Notes under the pieces: generated by a model | What the model was told of the DNA's origin: nothing | Databases searched by the model: none | What the model saw: only the letters and a program-made list of their open reading frames with translations | Shown here: piece by piece, positions 35,697 to 43,185 of the stretch | Layout: each line of letters starts with the position of its first letter | Position numbering within the stretch: the stretch's first letter is position 1 | NCBI RefSeq assembly: GCF_020386615.1 | Contig: NZ_CP077769.1 | Span: forward strand, 3,162,001-3,226,000 | Direction of reading: 5' to 3' | Length of the DNA stretch: 64,000 nucleotides | Source: Chitinophaga pendula | Lineage (GTDB): Bacteria; Bacteroidota; Bacteroidia; Chitinophagales; Chitinophagaceae | Made by a program: the position numbers and the translations under genes

Positions 35697-35706
35697 GGCG
35701 GTTCAA

Positions 35707-35757
35707 TTTAGTACAAATGTACTAAATAAATACGAATTAGTACAAATGCCCTAAATT
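35707..35757 (-). promoter_or_regulatory. Promoter built from two repeats of a dyad operator
   Basis: The perfect dyad TTTAGTACA-AA-TGTACTAAA is at 35707-35726, and a second imperfect copy begins with TTAGTACAAATG at 35737, 29 bp away centre to centre. On the minus strand each copy supplies a promoter element: TTTG (-33) in the distal copy, 21 nt, then TACATTTG (-7, 35714-35721) in the proximal copy. A repressor on either dyad would cover the promoter. The half-site TACA/TGTA resembles BlaI/CopY-type operators. No candidate regulator gene is adjacent other than AraC. Confidence 0.68.
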
Positions 35758-35775
35758 ATTTCTATCAGGGGGATT

Positions 35776-35792
35776 GTTCCGTTTTGTACAAT
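35776..35792. promoter_or_regulatory. 17-bp repeat, copy A, before the AraC gene
   Basis: GTTCCGTTTTGTACAAT. The same 17 bases with one mismatch occur at 36653-36669 ahead of the next gene. A -7-like TAATTGCT lies 18 nt further on (35811-35818). Confidence 0.6.
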
Positions 35793-35833
35793 GCTGCGAT
35801 CTGTCTGTTGTAATTGCTTATTTTTATATAGTC

Positions 35834-36649
35834 ATGAGATACCAGGAATTTTCACCCGGAGAGCGTTTACGGCCGTATATCAAGTGTTACTACTACTTTG
35901 AGTCGGAGACATCGGCATCGATGCAGGACATTGTTTTTCCCAGCGGGAATATGGAAGTGATCTTCAATTTGGGGGAAGGTACCTGGCAGTCGGCGGTGAA
36001 CGGTGTTTTTCACCAGACGCCGCCGATAGAGTTGTGGGGGCAGATCACGCGGCCGTTGTCGGTGCAGGCGCAAGGTAATAACAAGATGTTGGGTATTAAG
36101 TTCTATGTGCATGCTGCGGCTTGTTTTTTCCGGGAGCATTTATCGGTATTGAATGACCAGGTGGCGGATGCGCGGGATCTGATGGGTGCTGACGTTAATG
36201 CTTTGCATCAGCGGTTGCTGGAGGAGCAGGTATTGGAGCAGCGGGTGGCGATGGTGGAGCATTTTCTGCAGCACCGGTTGCTGGAGGCGGAGCGGCGGGA
36301 GCAGCATATCCGTATGATCGGCCAGGTGGTGAAGGAGTTGCAGCAGGACATTCTGGAGGACAACATTAAAACGTTGGCATGCCGGTATGATGTGACGCCG
36401 CGCTATTTACAGAAATTATTTTTACAGTATACGGGACTTACACCGAAGTTCTATCACAAGATCAATCGTTTTCAGCTGAGTCTTAAGCTGGTAGCTAAGC
36501 GTGAGCATTCTTTGACATCTATTGCCTATGACTGTGGTTATTTTGATCAGTCTCATTTCATCCGGGAGTTCAGATCATTTACCGGCACTACTCCTTCCAA
36601 CTACACGCATGAAACTTTTCCTGTCTCTTTAGCACTTAGTAACGGTTAG
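35834..36649 (+). CDS. AraC family transcriptional regulator
   Basis: 271 residues from the ATG at 35834. The N-terminal half (about 5-140) is a cupin-like ligand domain of the DUF6597 type (FSPGERLRPYIKCYYYF). The C-terminal two helix-turn-helices read IKTLACRYDVTPRYLQKLF and SLTSIAYDCGYFDQSHFIREFRSFTGTTP, the standard AraC signature. A near-identical 17-bp repeat lies before it and before the next gene, so it likely regulates itself and that gene. Confidence 0.88.
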   Translation: MRYQEFSPGERLRPYIKCYYYFESETSASMQDIVFPSGNMEVIFNLGEGTWQSAVNGVFHQTPPIELWGQITRPLSVQAQGNNKMLGIKFYVHAAACFFREHLSVLNDQVADARDLMGADVNALHQRLLEEQVLEQRVAMVEHFLQHRLLEAERREQHIRMIGQVVKELQQDILEDNIKTLACRYDVTPRYLQKLFLQYTGLTPKFYHKINRFQLSLKLVAKREHSLTSIAYDCGYFDQSHFIREFRSFTGTTPSNYTHETFPVSLALSNG

Positions 36650-36652
36650 GCA

Positions 36653-36669
36653 GTTCCGTTATGTACAAT
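36653..36669. promoter_or_regulatory. 17-bp repeat, copy B, before the PEP mutase-family gene
   Basis: GTTCCGTTATGTACAAT, one mismatch from the copy at 35776. It ends 20 nt upstream of TAATTTTG (36690-36697), covering the -33 region, where AraC-type activators commonly bind. Confidence 0.6.
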
Positions 36670-36689
36670 TCCTGCTGAACAGTGGCTGT

Positions 36690-36697
36690 TAATTTTG
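36690..36697 (+). promoter_or_regulatory. -7 promoter element
   Basis: TAATTTTG matches TAnnTTTG, about 30 nt before the ATG at 36728. No TTTG at -33, which fits an activator-dependent promoter. Confidence 0.5.
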
Positions 36698-36727
36698 GGG
36701 TATTGTATCATTTCAACTGTACTCATT

Positions 36728-37513
36728 ATGACATCACGTTATTCCACTTTTGTTTCCCTTCATGAGGGATCTACTTTATTATTATTGCCGAATGCCTGGG
36801 ATGCTGCGAGTGCGCAGGTATTGGAGCGGCAAGGGTATCGTGCTATTGCTACTTCAAGTGCGGCGGTGGCACAAAGCCTGGGTTATGCGGACGGTGAGGA
36901 TATGCCATTTACGGATTACCTGTTTGTGATACGCCGTATTGCGGCAGCTACTCCCCTACCCTTGACGGTGGACCTGGAGATGGGTTATGGCCGTACGGCG
37001 GACGCGATCTTTGCGAATGTAGCGGCGCTTGCTACACTCGGTGTGGTGGGTATTAACCTGGAAGATTCGCAGGTAACTGCTGACGGGCGGGTGTTACAGG
37101 ACGCGCAAGTGTTTGCAGAAAAGCTCGGGTTGTTAAGAGACAAATTATTGGCTGCGCAGATCGATCTGTTCATCAACGTTCGTTGTGATACTTATTTTCT
37201 TGACGTGTCGGACAAGCAGGCGGCGACGTTGCGGCGAGCAGCGCTTTATGCGGCTGCAGGTGCGGACGGATTGTTTCTGCCCGGTATCCGGGCTGCCGCG
37301 GACATTGCAGTGGTGGTAGATCATTGCCCATTACCCATCAATGTGATGGCGCTTCCGGGGTTAGCGGATGTGCGTACGTTACAGGAGCTGGGCGTGAAGC
37401 GGGTGAGTATGGGACCTTTCCTGTTCGAGCAGGTATACCGGGAGCTGGGTTTGTTATCGGAACAGATCAGACAGCGAGTGGATGTGCAGGTATTATTTGG
37501 GGAGACGGTCTAG
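36728..37513 (+). CDS. Isocitrate lyase/phosphoenolpyruvate mutase family protein
   Basis: 261 residues from the ATG at 36728. It is a TIM barrel of the ICL/PEP mutase superfamily, acting on C-C or P-C bonds of 2-oxo or 2-hydroxy acids. Visible are LLLPNAWDAASA, the metal site VDLEMGYG, INLEDS, the FINVRCDTYF strand and the GADGLFLPG strand near the end. The usual KxKCG lyase loop is absent, so it is a divergent member, perhaps an oxaloacetate decarboxylase or a carboxyphosphonoenolpyruvate-like enzyme. It is the likely target of the AraC regulator in front of it. Confidence 0.85.
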   Translation: MTSRYSTFVSLHEGSTLLLLPNAWDAASAQVLERQGYRAIATSSAAVAQSLGYADGEDMPFTDYLFVIRRIAAATPLPLTVDLEMGYGRTADAIFANVAALATLGVVGINLEDSQVTADGRVLQDAQVFAEKLGLLRDKLLAAQIDLFINVRCDTYFLDVSDKQAATLRRAALYAAAGADGLFLPGIRAAADIAVVVDHCPLPINVMALPGLADVRTLQELGVKRVSMGPFLFEQVYRELGLLSEQIRQRVDVQVLFGETV

Positions 37514-37957
37514 CTTATACGAATGATACAGGAGAGCTATAGGTTAATTAAGGGAGAGGTGGACCTGAGGAGATAAGACAATTACAATCAGTACATTACG
37601 CAGTACATATAAAAAGCAATCTGTTCATTTTCATAATGTTGCGTGAAACACCACTTAACATATTGATTTACAAACAGCTGGATCAAATAAGCTATTTTAG
37701 TTCGTTTGATCCGGTTGTTTAAGTCCCTTTATTTACCCAGTATATGTTTGGCCAGTACTTTTTATACTTCGTATTTCTCCACTAATTTATTGAATTATTT
37801 TTTGATGCCGGGGGTGACTTCGGTGGATACCCAGCTATCAATGGTACAGCCCGGGCATTATACCCGGGCTGTGGTGTTTATGCGGACTGGTTAAAGGTTA
37901 CTATTGGTTTGACCCTGCCAGTTGTATTATAGGATAGGTATGGCCATCAGTTATCGT
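37514..37957. other. Intergenic region with inverted repeats, no gene
   Basis: 444 bp, AT-rich. GGATCAAA (37680-37687) pairs with TTTGATCC (37705-37712), and a strong 10-bp hairpin lies at 37846-37872. Short frames here show no family and are not called. It may contain decayed coding sequence near 37750-37930. Confidence 0.5.
37846..37872. terminator. Strong hairpin without a T tract
   Basis: ACAGCCCGGG (37846-37855) and CCCGGGCTGT (37863-37872) pair perfectly around a 7-nt loop. It may end the SDR transcript from the minus strand, but no T run follows on either strand, so the role is uncertain. Confidence 0.4.
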
Positions 37958-38815
37958 TTATACATGAGCGGTAGTTGTGAAGTTAGTATCGCTGGTGATT
38001 TTTTCCCAAGCTGCGATCTCTGCTTCTTTGCTGGCGGTTTTATCGCGGAAGAGGGCGATGGCATCGGGACCAATGGGCAGGTGTACGGGCGGATTGTCGC
38101 TGTTGGCGGCGAGGAGGATGACCTGGGCCAGTTTAGCCGGGTCTCCCGGTTGGTTGCCATGATAGAAGGTGGTGTTATTGCGTGTTTGTCCGACGGTGGC
38201 GTCGTATGCCGGTAGTGGGTTGCTGGTGTTGACATAGGAGTCGCTGGCCAGGAATTCGGTTCTGAAGAGGCCTGGTGCGGCGGAGGTGACGCGGATGCCC
38301 AGTGATCTTAGTTCCAGGTCGAGTGCTTCGGAGATCCCTTCTACGGTGTATTTAGTGGCGGCGTACAATCCCAGTCCCGGTACGTTGATACCATAGGCGA
38401 AGAGGGATGCGATGTTGATGATATGGCCTGTCTGCTGGCTACGCATGAAAGGCAGTACGGCCCTGGTGACGTTAAGCAAGCCGAATACGTTGGTATCGAA
38501 TTGGCGGTGCATTTCTGCGTCGGTGGCTTCTTCTACTGCTGCCAGCAGCCCATAGCCGGCGTTATTGACCAGTACATCGATGCGACCGAAGCGGTTGATT
38601 GCCTGCTGTACGCCTTTTTCTATGGCGGGTTTGTCGGTAACATCGAGTTGTACGATCTCTAGGTCGGGGTTATTTCCCAAGGCTGCTTTTACCTGGTCTG
38701 CTTTGGTACGAACGGTGGCTGCTACTTTGTGGCCGGCGGCCAGTGCAGCTTTGGTGATTTCGAAGCCGAAGCCTTTGGAGGCGCCGGTGATGAACCATAC
38801 TTTTTGCTGTTGCAT
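37958..38815 (-). CDS. Short-chain dehydrogenase/reductase under TetR control
   Basis: 285 residues from the ATG at 38815; the longer frame runs into the operator and lacks support. It has a classical SDR fold: TGASKGFGFE, NNAGYG, then the YAATK catalytic motif and AAPGLFRTEF. The C-terminal tail is longer than in small SDRs. It is close to oxidoreductases annotated as retinol or ketosteroid dehydrogenase-like, substrate unknown. A perfect 22-bp palindrome lies 87 bp before the start, and the TetR gene is upstream in the same direction. Confidence 0.86.
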   Translation of the reverse strand: MQQQKVWFITGASKGFGFEITKAALAAGHKVAATVRTKADQVKAALGNNPDLEIVQLDVTDKPAIEKGVQQAINRFGRIDVLVNNAGYGLLAAVEEATDAEMHRQFDTNVFGLLNVTRAVLPFMRSQQTGHIINIASLFAYGINVPGLGLYAATKYTVEGISEALDLELRSLGIRVTSAAPGLFRTEFLASDSYVNTSNPLPAYDATVGQTRNNTTFYHGNQPGDPAKLAQVILLAANSDNPPVHLPIGPDAIALFRDKTASKEAEIAAWEKITSDTNFTTTAHV

Positions 38816-38901
38816 GTTTGTGTTATTTTTTAGTATTGTAATGAAACGGGGGGGCCTGTCCGTGCTGACGGGGGCGCCATCTGCCGGTGTTGCCACCACC
38901 T

Positions 38902-38923
38902 AAAGTGACCGATCGGTCACTTT
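38902..38923. promoter_or_regulatory. 22-bp perfect palindromic operator between TetR and SDR genes
   Basis: AAAGTGACCGATCGGTCACTTT. It has the same ACCGATCGGT core as the sites at 4209 and 4381, placed before the SDR gene. The TetR dimer is the obvious ligand. Confidence 0.75.
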
Positions 38924-38936
38924 CTAGGCAAAAAAA

Positions 38937-39524
38937 TTATATTGTTTGTGCGTCTATTTCTTTTTTCAGGATGCCCACGATTGTTTTGCTGGCTTCGTTG
39001 TTGCCTATGATGCGAGACATCATGATGCCTCCTTCGAGGAGTGCGAACATTTTGACAGCGAATTCTTTTGCGTTCCAGTCTTGTTTAAACTGGCCGATGC
39101 GGATGCCTTCGCGGATGGTTTCGGCGATGGCATCTATACCATTCTGCATGAATGATCTGATCTTTTCTTTGATGACCTGATTGGTATCATCTGCTTCCAT
39201 GCCGAAGTTCATCATGGGGCAGCCACCTGTGACGGGTGGGTGCAGTGGATCGCTGAAGAATTGGATGTGGGCCAGCAGTTTGGCTTTGGGTGTTTTGCTT
39301 TTATTGACGATGAAGAATAGTTTTTCGGAGAGGAGTTGCAGGCTGTAGTCGACTACGCTGTAGCTCAGTTCTTCTTTGTTTTCAAAATGCAGGTATAGGC
39401 TGCCTTTGGCGAGACCTGTGGCATCCATGATGTCGCTCATGGCGGTGGCCGCGATCCCTTTGGTATTGAAGAGGGAGACGGTTTTTTCTATGATGAGCTG
39501 TTTGGTTTGTTCTGCTTTTGTCAA
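38937..39524 (-). CDS. TetR/AcrR family transcriptional regulator
   Basis: 195 residues. The N-terminal HTH reads TKAEQTKQLIIEKTVSLFNTKG...MSDIMDATGLAKGSLYLHFENKEEL, an exact TetR signature, followed by a helical ligand domain with a GGCPMMNFGMEADD core. Palindromic operators lie on both sides (38902 and 39551), so it likely represses itself and the downstream SDR. The same core also stands before the SDR at 4494, suggesting a wider regulon. Confidence 0.92.
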   Translation of the reverse strand: MTKAEQTKQLIIEKTVSLFNTKGIAATAMSDIMDATGLAKGSLYLHFENKEELSYSVVDYSLQLLSEKLFFIVNKSKTPKAKLLAHIQFFSDPLHPPVTGGCPMMNFGMEADDTNQVIKEKIRSFMQNGIDAIAETIREGIRIGQFKQDWNAKEFAVKMFALLEGGIMMSRIIGNNEASKTIVGILKKEIDAQTI

Positions 39525-39543
39525 CTTCAGATGATTTACGACA

Positions 39544-39574
39544 CAAAGATAATGACCGATCGGTCATTTCCAAA
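39544..39574 (-). promoter_or_regulatory. tetR promoter with operator in its spacer
   Basis: On the minus strand TTTG (39571-39574), 19 nt, TATCTTTG (39544-39551). The spacer and edge hold AATGACCGATCGGTCATT (39551-39568), an 18-bp perfect palindrome. The architecture equals that at 4197-4228. Confidence 0.82.
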
Positions 39575-39662
39575 AATTATTTTCTGTGACCGGAAGCTTT
39601 CATTTGTCGGGAAAATTCCGGATATTAACTATAAGAAGCGGTACACGGTTGTTTTTGTACCG

Positions 39663-40847
39663 ATGAAGAAAACCCGACACGTTATGCAACATCTGTTATA
39701 CCGGAGGCTATCTGTCCTCTGTTTTTACTATTCAGGTATGGTTATGCTGTTATTTCTGCTGTCGGCTTGCGGCCAGCGGGAACGCGGCGGTTATGTATTG
39801 CGCGGTGCTATCAATGGCGGAGGCAGGGATACGCTGTTCCTGCATTTGTTATCCAGCGGGCGGTTGTTGCCGGTGGGGATGCCTAGGGATGGGGTGTTGG
39901 ATTATGCCGGGGAGGTGTTGGCGGAGCCATTGGAAGCGATGCTGGTGTATAGGCGGGATACGTTGGTGCCGGCAAGTCCTTCCTTTTACCTGGAGAATGC
40001 GACGATCACGGTAGCTGGGGATAGGGCAGATGCGGAGCAGGTGCAGTTAAGTGCCGTGGATGCGGGCGGTAAGCCGGTGGAGTTACTGGTGATGCGTGGG
40101 AATACGCCGGAGTTGGTGGCATTGAGTCAGGCGTTCAACTGGGAGGAGGATTCGGCGCCGATTGAGCGCCCCAGTAATCTGCGGCGGGCGCTGGCGAAGT
40201 ATAACCGGCTGGTGGCGCAGCGGAAGCAGCGGATCAGCCAGTTCTGTCAGCGTTATCCCGGTAGTGCGGCTACTTTTGATTTGTTGTATAGCCATATGCC
40301 TGACTTTTCGGTGGATGAGCTACAGCGATATGCGGGCCAGTTTGGTGAGGCGGTGAAGCGGTTGCCTGCTTATGTTACTTTTACCAATGCGTTGTCAAAC
40401 AGCTCTCCTATTGAGCCCGGCGCGATGCTAAAAGACTTTTCGTTGCCGGACAGTGCGGGTCGTTCTCATAGCCTGTCTGCCTTCCGGGGTAAGTTGTTGC
40501 TGGTGACGTTTTGGGGTAGCTGGTGTGGTCCCTGCCGGTCGGAGCTTCCCTCCTTGTTGCGGTTGCACCAGACCTTCATGAATGAGCAATTTGACGTTAT
40601 CTCCATTGCGGTAGCGGAGCCGGATACACGGAGCTGGCGGCGGTTGTTGCGGGATGAGCATATGAGCTGGACCAATGTACTTGGTGGTGGCCGGCAGTGG
40701 CTGAAGGACACTTATCATATCAGCGGGGTACCTTATAATTTCCTGCTGGGGCCTGACGGCAAGATCATTGCCAAACACCTTTCTATGTTCGAGGTGGAGG
40801 AGCAGATCAAACATTTTATCCGTCAGCGGCGCGCGAAGGAGGTGTAA
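39663..40847 (+). CDS. TlpA/ResA-like thioredoxin-domain lipoprotein (DUF4369)
   Basis: 394 residues from the ATG at 39663. The lipoprotein signal ends LLSAC (Cys36). The middle part (about 45-240) matches the DUF4369-type N-terminal beta domain with a helical spacer, and the C-terminal ~140 residues form a thioredoxin fold with GSWCGPC active site and the cis-Pro loop GVPYNF. It is a periplasmic thiol-disulfide protein, perhaps a reductant for cytochrome or outer membrane proteins. Monocistronic with a strong terminator. Confidence 0.88.
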   Translation: MKKTRHVMQHLLYRRLSVLCFYYSGMVMLLFLLSACGQRERGGYVLRGAINGGGRDTLFLHLLSSGRLLPVGMPRDGVLDYAGEVLAEPLEAMLVYRRDTLVPASPSFYLENATITVAGDRADAEQVQLSAVDAGGKPVELLVMRGNTPELVALSQAFNWEEDSAPIERPSNLRRALAKYNRLVAQRKQRISQFCQRYPGSAATFDLLYSHMPDFSVDELQRYAGQFGEAVKRLPAYVTFTNALSNSSPIEPGAMLKDFSLPDSAGRSHSLSAFRGKLLLVTFWGSWCGPCRSELPSLLRLHQTFMNEQFDVISIAVAEPDTRSWRRLLRDEHMSWTNVLGGGRQWLKDTYHISGVPYNFLLGPDGKIIAKHLSMFEVEEQIKHFIRQRRAKEV

Positions 40848-40860
40848 GATGATCCCCATA

Positions 40861-40901
40861 AAAAAAAGCCCAGCTGTAAGTATTTACAGCTGGGCTTTTT
40901 T
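40861..40901. terminator. Strong bidirectional terminator
   Basis: Arms of 18-19 bp (40861-40879 and 40884-40901) around a 4-nt loop, with A and T runs at the ends. It separates the TlpA-like gene and the convergent secreted protein gene. Confidence 0.92.
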
Positions 40902-40915
40902 ATGTACGACATGTT

Positions 40916-41518
40916 TTATTTCTTTTTACGGTCGATCTTACTTTGGATGGAGGAGATCAGGGTGATACATTCTCCCAGGCGGTCGTAGTAGGCACTGCCA
41001 TCGATGGCCAGGTCTTTTTTGCTGACATCGTATCCATCGAGGAAACCTTCCAGGTTGGAGAGGTAACGTTTTCCATCTCCGTAGAGTACTTCATAGAGTT
41101 GGTTGTTAAGTTTATCTCCCTCTGCGCGGAGGTCGTTGTTGGCCAGGTCTGTTATCCCTCTCATGTGGCCCATGATGCCACTCATTTTTTCTTTCAGCAT
41201 TTCGAGGTGCTGCGGATCTTTTTTACCCGGTGCGATATTGTTCCTGAACAAGCTATCTGACAGTTTTTTCCTGGCTTTCATGTAGTCGGTCAGGTCTTTT
41301 TTGAGATCGGCGTAATAGCGGCCTAGGTCGTCGGCTTTTTCACGGGTGAAGTATTTATCGAAGTCGTTGTCCAGGTGTTTCAGCCAGTTGCGCAGGCTGG
41401 TGGTGACATCGGTTACATCCGGTTGTCCGGTTTGTGCGGATACGGAGGCTGAGATGGTCATCAGTATGAACAGGCATCCTGTTATCCCTGAAAGTAGCGT
41501 ACGGTATATCATATGCAA
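40916..41518 (-). CDS. Secreted helical protein of unknown function
   Basis: 200 residues; Met3 (41512) is an equally good start. A signal peptide ends near SVSAQ (residue 29). The rest is charged and mostly helical, with short Lys-rich stretches, and no cysteine other than one near the C-terminus. I do not recognise a family. It is 32 nt downstream of the DUF2461 gene and probably co-transcribed with it. Confidence 0.7.
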   Translation of the reverse strand: MHMIYRTLLSGITGCLFILMTISASVSAQTGQPDVTDVTTSLRNWLKHLDNDFDKYFTREKADDLGRYYADLKKDLTDYMKARKKLSDSLFRNNIAPGKKDPQHLEMLKEKMSGIMGHMRGITDLANNDLRAEGDKLNNQLYEVLYGDGKRYLSNLEGFLDGYDVSKKDLAIDGSAYYDRLGECITLISSIQSKIDRKKK

Positions 41519-41550
41519 TTGTTTGTGAGTAGAAAGGGTTCCGGCGAGGG

Positions 41551-42252
41551 TTAAGCCTCTTCTCCGTTAGGGCCTGTTGTAAGTACATCGCTCATGTAAT
41601 CGAAGAAGGGGCGCATGTTTTTGAAGGTGCGGCCGGCTTCTTCGAGGAAATGTTGGCTTAGTACTTCGTCATCAGAAAATCTTCTGATGAGCAGGAATTG
41701 TTTATAACGTAATAAGTCGACTGCTTCGTGTGTTGCGTCATATCCTTTGGGCGTTGTTTTGAGTTGTTCTCCCTTTAAGGTACCGAATGTATTGATGAAA
41801 GTTTTGCTTTTCAGTATTTTCCTCAGGGGGGATGGATCGAAGGCGATGTCGTCGCGTACGCGTTTAAGATCTTGCGGTACGGGGCCCCAGAAGCCGCCGG
41901 CGATGAAGGTATTGCCCGGTTCGATATGAAAGTAGTATCCTCCTCTTCTTTGCCGGGTTGCTCTTTTGAAGGCACCGCTCCAGTTTATTTTGTACGGTGT
42001 TTTATTATGAGAGAAGCGGGTATCGCGGTAGATGCGATGGAGGCTTTTTTTGCCGGAGGGTGTTTCGATGAGGTCGTGTGTATGTAGTGTTGCCAGCAGG
42101 GCGTCGGCGAATGTTTCTATGCGTTGCAGTTCTTCGAGGTATAGGTCTTTATGGGCGTTGAACCATTCTCTATTGTTGTTTTGCGCCAGGGTATCCAGGA
42201 ATTTGAAGCTGGAGGGATGAATCGTGGGTTGTGCTGTTTGTCTTTTTGCCAT
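41551..42252 (-). CDS. DUF2461 family protein
   Basis: 233 residues. The conserved start FKFLDTLAQNNNREWFNAHK, the RIYRDTRFSHNKTPYKINW block and the GGYYFHIEPGNTFIAGGFWGP block match DUF2461 (TIGR02453), a family of unknown function with a conserved Arg/Asp/Phe-rich core. It is the first gene of a two-gene unit. A 16-bp near-perfect inverted repeat with the -7 box inside it stands directly before the start codon. Confidence 0.88.
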   Translation of the reverse strand: MAKRQTAQPTIHPSSFKFLDTLAQNNNREWFNAHKDLYLEELQRIETFADALLATLHTHDLIETPSGKKSLHRIYRDTRFSHNKTPYKINWSGAFKRATRQRRGGYYFHIEPGNTFIAGGFWGPVPQDLKRVRDDIAFDPSPLRKILKSKTFINTFGTLKGEQLKTTPKGYDATHEAVDLLRYKQFLLIRRFSDDEVLSQHFLEEAGRTFKNMRPFFDYMSDVLTTGPNGEEA

Positions 42253-42255
42253 GGT

Positions 42256-42291
42256 GCTATATTTATTTGATTTTCATCAAACAAATATAGC
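42256..42291 (-). promoter_or_regulatory. Promoter inside a long inverted repeat
   Basis: Arms 42256-42271 and 42276-42291 match at 15 of 16 positions around a 4-nt loop. On the minus strand the -7 box TATATTTG (42282-42289) lies in the far arm, and the near arm ends 4 nt before the DUF2461 ATG. The transcript would start about in the middle. Confidence 0.6.
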
Positions 42292-42326
42292 ATCCTGTTG
42301 GCATATACGTTTACGGCCGGGTCCTG

Positions 42327-43151
42327 TTATTCCAGTATTTTGATCCCTTCTATTTTATGATAGGGTTGGTGCAGGAAGTCAGTTACTTTGCGGTTGAACT
42401 CGTCTTTGCGGGATGTGGCTACAAAGTGACTGGTATTGGGTGAGATCCAGAGGTAAGCGTTGGGTATGTTATTGTATATTTCTACCAGGTGAGCGGTGGG
42501 GATAGCATCGTGGTCTCCCCCGATGACGAGGGTAGGTACTTTGATGCTATGCAGCTGCCGGAGGGAGATATGAGGATGTAGCAGGTCGAGGCTGACCACT
42601 TTTATCGTGTTTTTGTTTTCTGCTGTTGGCGGCGCCTGTCTGAGACTGTCGACGGTTTGTTGCATCAGGTGGAAAACGAACGGTACGATAGCGGTGGTAT
42701 CGGGCCAGAGGTTGGGACCTGATACGATCAGTTTTTTGACTCTTTCGGGATATCTCATGGCCATTACAAGACCGGTGATGCCGCCATCGCTCCAGCCAAT
42801 GATATTGGCATTTTTCAGGTGCAGGCTATCCATGAGTGCATTGAGGTCATCGGCCATCATTTCGAAGCTGAGGGAGTCTTTGGTATCGATACTTTTACCA
42901 TGGGCGCGGCTATCGATGGCGATGACCCGATAGTTTTTGGCGAAGAAAGGTATCTGCTGTTCAAACAATTTGATGGAGCCGCCATTGATGTGCATCAATA
43001 TCAATGGTTCTCCCTGTCCGTAGGATTCATAATACAGTTTGATCCCTCTGGTGTTGAGGTAATGGCCAGCAGCTTTGTTGTTGCCATAGTTGACCTGGGC
43101 ATGGGCGATTGTTGTGCAGAGTAAGGATAGCATCAGCAGAATGCGCGGCAT
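42327..43151 (-). CDS. Secreted alpha/beta hydrolase
   Basis: 274 residues. The signal peptide ends AHAQ near residue 19. The alpha/beta fold has the LILMHINGG oxyanion strand, the nucleophile elbow IIGWSDGGITG (Ser), the VIGGDHDAIP strand (Asp) and NTSHFV (His). Related to the bromoperoxidase or esterase group; substrate unknown. It is followed upstream, on the same strand after 34 nt, by the iminopeptidase-like gene, so the pair is probably one unit. Confidence 0.87.
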   Translation of the reverse strand: MPRILLMLSLLCTTIAHAQVNYGNNKAAGHYLNTRGIKLYYESYGQGEPLILMHINGGSIKLFEQQIPFFAKNYRVIAIDSRAHGKSIDTKDSLSFEMMADDLNALMDSLHLKNANIIGWSDGGITGLVMAMRYPERVKKLIVSGPNLWPDTTAIVPFVFHLMQQTVDSLRQAPPTAENKNTIKVVSLDLLHPHISLRQLHSIKVPTLVIGGDHDAIPTAHLVEIYNNIPNAYLWISPNTSHFVATSRKDEFNRKVTDFLHQPYHKIEGIKILE

Positions 43152-43185
43152 ACGATCATGTATTGGATTAAGAGGGTGTGTTCCT

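Noticed and set aside
37706..37894. 62-codon frame in the 37.5-38 kb gap
   Set aside because: It is short, AT-rich, has no family and ends in the strong hairpin. It could be decayed coding sequence, not a gene.
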